Assembly: GCA_027080125.1 (NCBI GenBank)
Contig: JALWSW010000137.1
Span: 1-5,038 of the forward strand
Length of the DNA: 5,038 nucleotides
Reading direction: 5' to 3'
From: Campylobacterales bacterium
Lineage (GTDB): Bacteria; Campylobacterota_A; Desulfurellia; JAADFJ01
Part shown: positions 4,992-5,038 of the stretch, one piece after another
Position numbering within the stretch: the stretch's first letter is position 1
Layout of the letters: each line of letters begins with the position of its first letter
Program-made: the position numbers and the translations under genes
The notes under the pieces: generated by a model
The model's input: only the letters and a program-made list of their open reading frames with translations
Databases searched by the model: none
What the model was told of the DNA's origin: nothing

Positions 4992-5025
4992 AAACAGATT
5001 ATAATCTGTTTTATTCAAATGAAAA
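4992..5025 (-). promoter_or_regulatory. 20-bp perfect palindrome overlapping a putative promoter of the operon
   Basis: AAACAGATTA (4992-5001) is followed directly by its reverse complement (5002-5011), giving a perfect 20-bp palindrome that ends one base before ATG 4991. On the minus strand it contains a consensus TATAAT (4998-5003). TTTTCA (5020-5025) sits 16 bases upstream as a weak -35 box. A start seven bases after the -10 box would fall on the A of the ATG, giving a leaderless mRNA. The palindrome looks like an operator for a dimeric regulator that would block RNA polymerase. Because TATAAT is itself inside the palindrome, part of the symmetry could be fortuitous. Confidence 0.5.
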
Positions 5026-5038
5026 GAAAGATTAAGAT

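Overview
The window looks like a stretch of an AT-rich chromosome from a Gram-negative, probably anaerobic or microaerobic, respiratory bacterium. The reasons are the exported c-type cytochromes with Sec signal peptides, a formate dehydrogenase maturation factor (FdhD), molybdopterin synthase subunits, and a substrate-binding protein with a twin-arginine-like start. Nothing here fixes the phylum. A delta/epsilon-proteobacterial, Deferribacterota or Nitrospirota-like origin would fit, but this is a guess from gene content and base composition.

Layout. The plus strand carries one gene, fdhD, at the left edge (7-774). A 199-base gap (775-973) rich in inverted repeats separates it from a convergent minus-strand gene run covering the rest of the window. 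In transcription order, right to left, the run is: a COG0731-type radical SAM protein (starting near 4991, ending 4056); moaD (4059-3808, ATGA overlap); a TroA/PsaA-like metal-binding protein (3745-2912, GTG start); moaE (2862-2425); a short thioredoxin-like protein (2428-2117, ATGA overlap with moaE); a small monohaem cytochrome c (2089-1805); and a longer dihaem cytochrome c (1696-974).

How the genes fit together. MoaD and MoaE are the two subunits of molybdopterin synthase. FdhD passes sulfur to the bis-MGD cofactor of formate dehydrogenase. The cytochromes are periplasmic electron carriers that a molybdo- or tungsto-enzyme respiratory chain could use. The radical SAM gene is translationally coupled to moaD, and the thioredoxin-like gene to moaE, so both may belong functionally to cofactor or sulfur chemistry; that is inference from overlap only.

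Non-coding signals. A perfect 20-bp palindrome covers a TATAAT box directly before the first ATG of the radical SAM gene, suggesting an autoregulated, possibly leaderless operon start. The two cytochrome genes share a 189-bp stretch of perfect identity that ends abruptly, a mark of recent duplication or gene conversion. A 12-bp inverted repeat followed by a T-run lies between them. The convergent gap can be folded into a closed, four-armed structure whose non-Watson-Crick pairs favour a plus-strand RNA. No mobile element, CRISPR array, tRNA or rRNA was seen.
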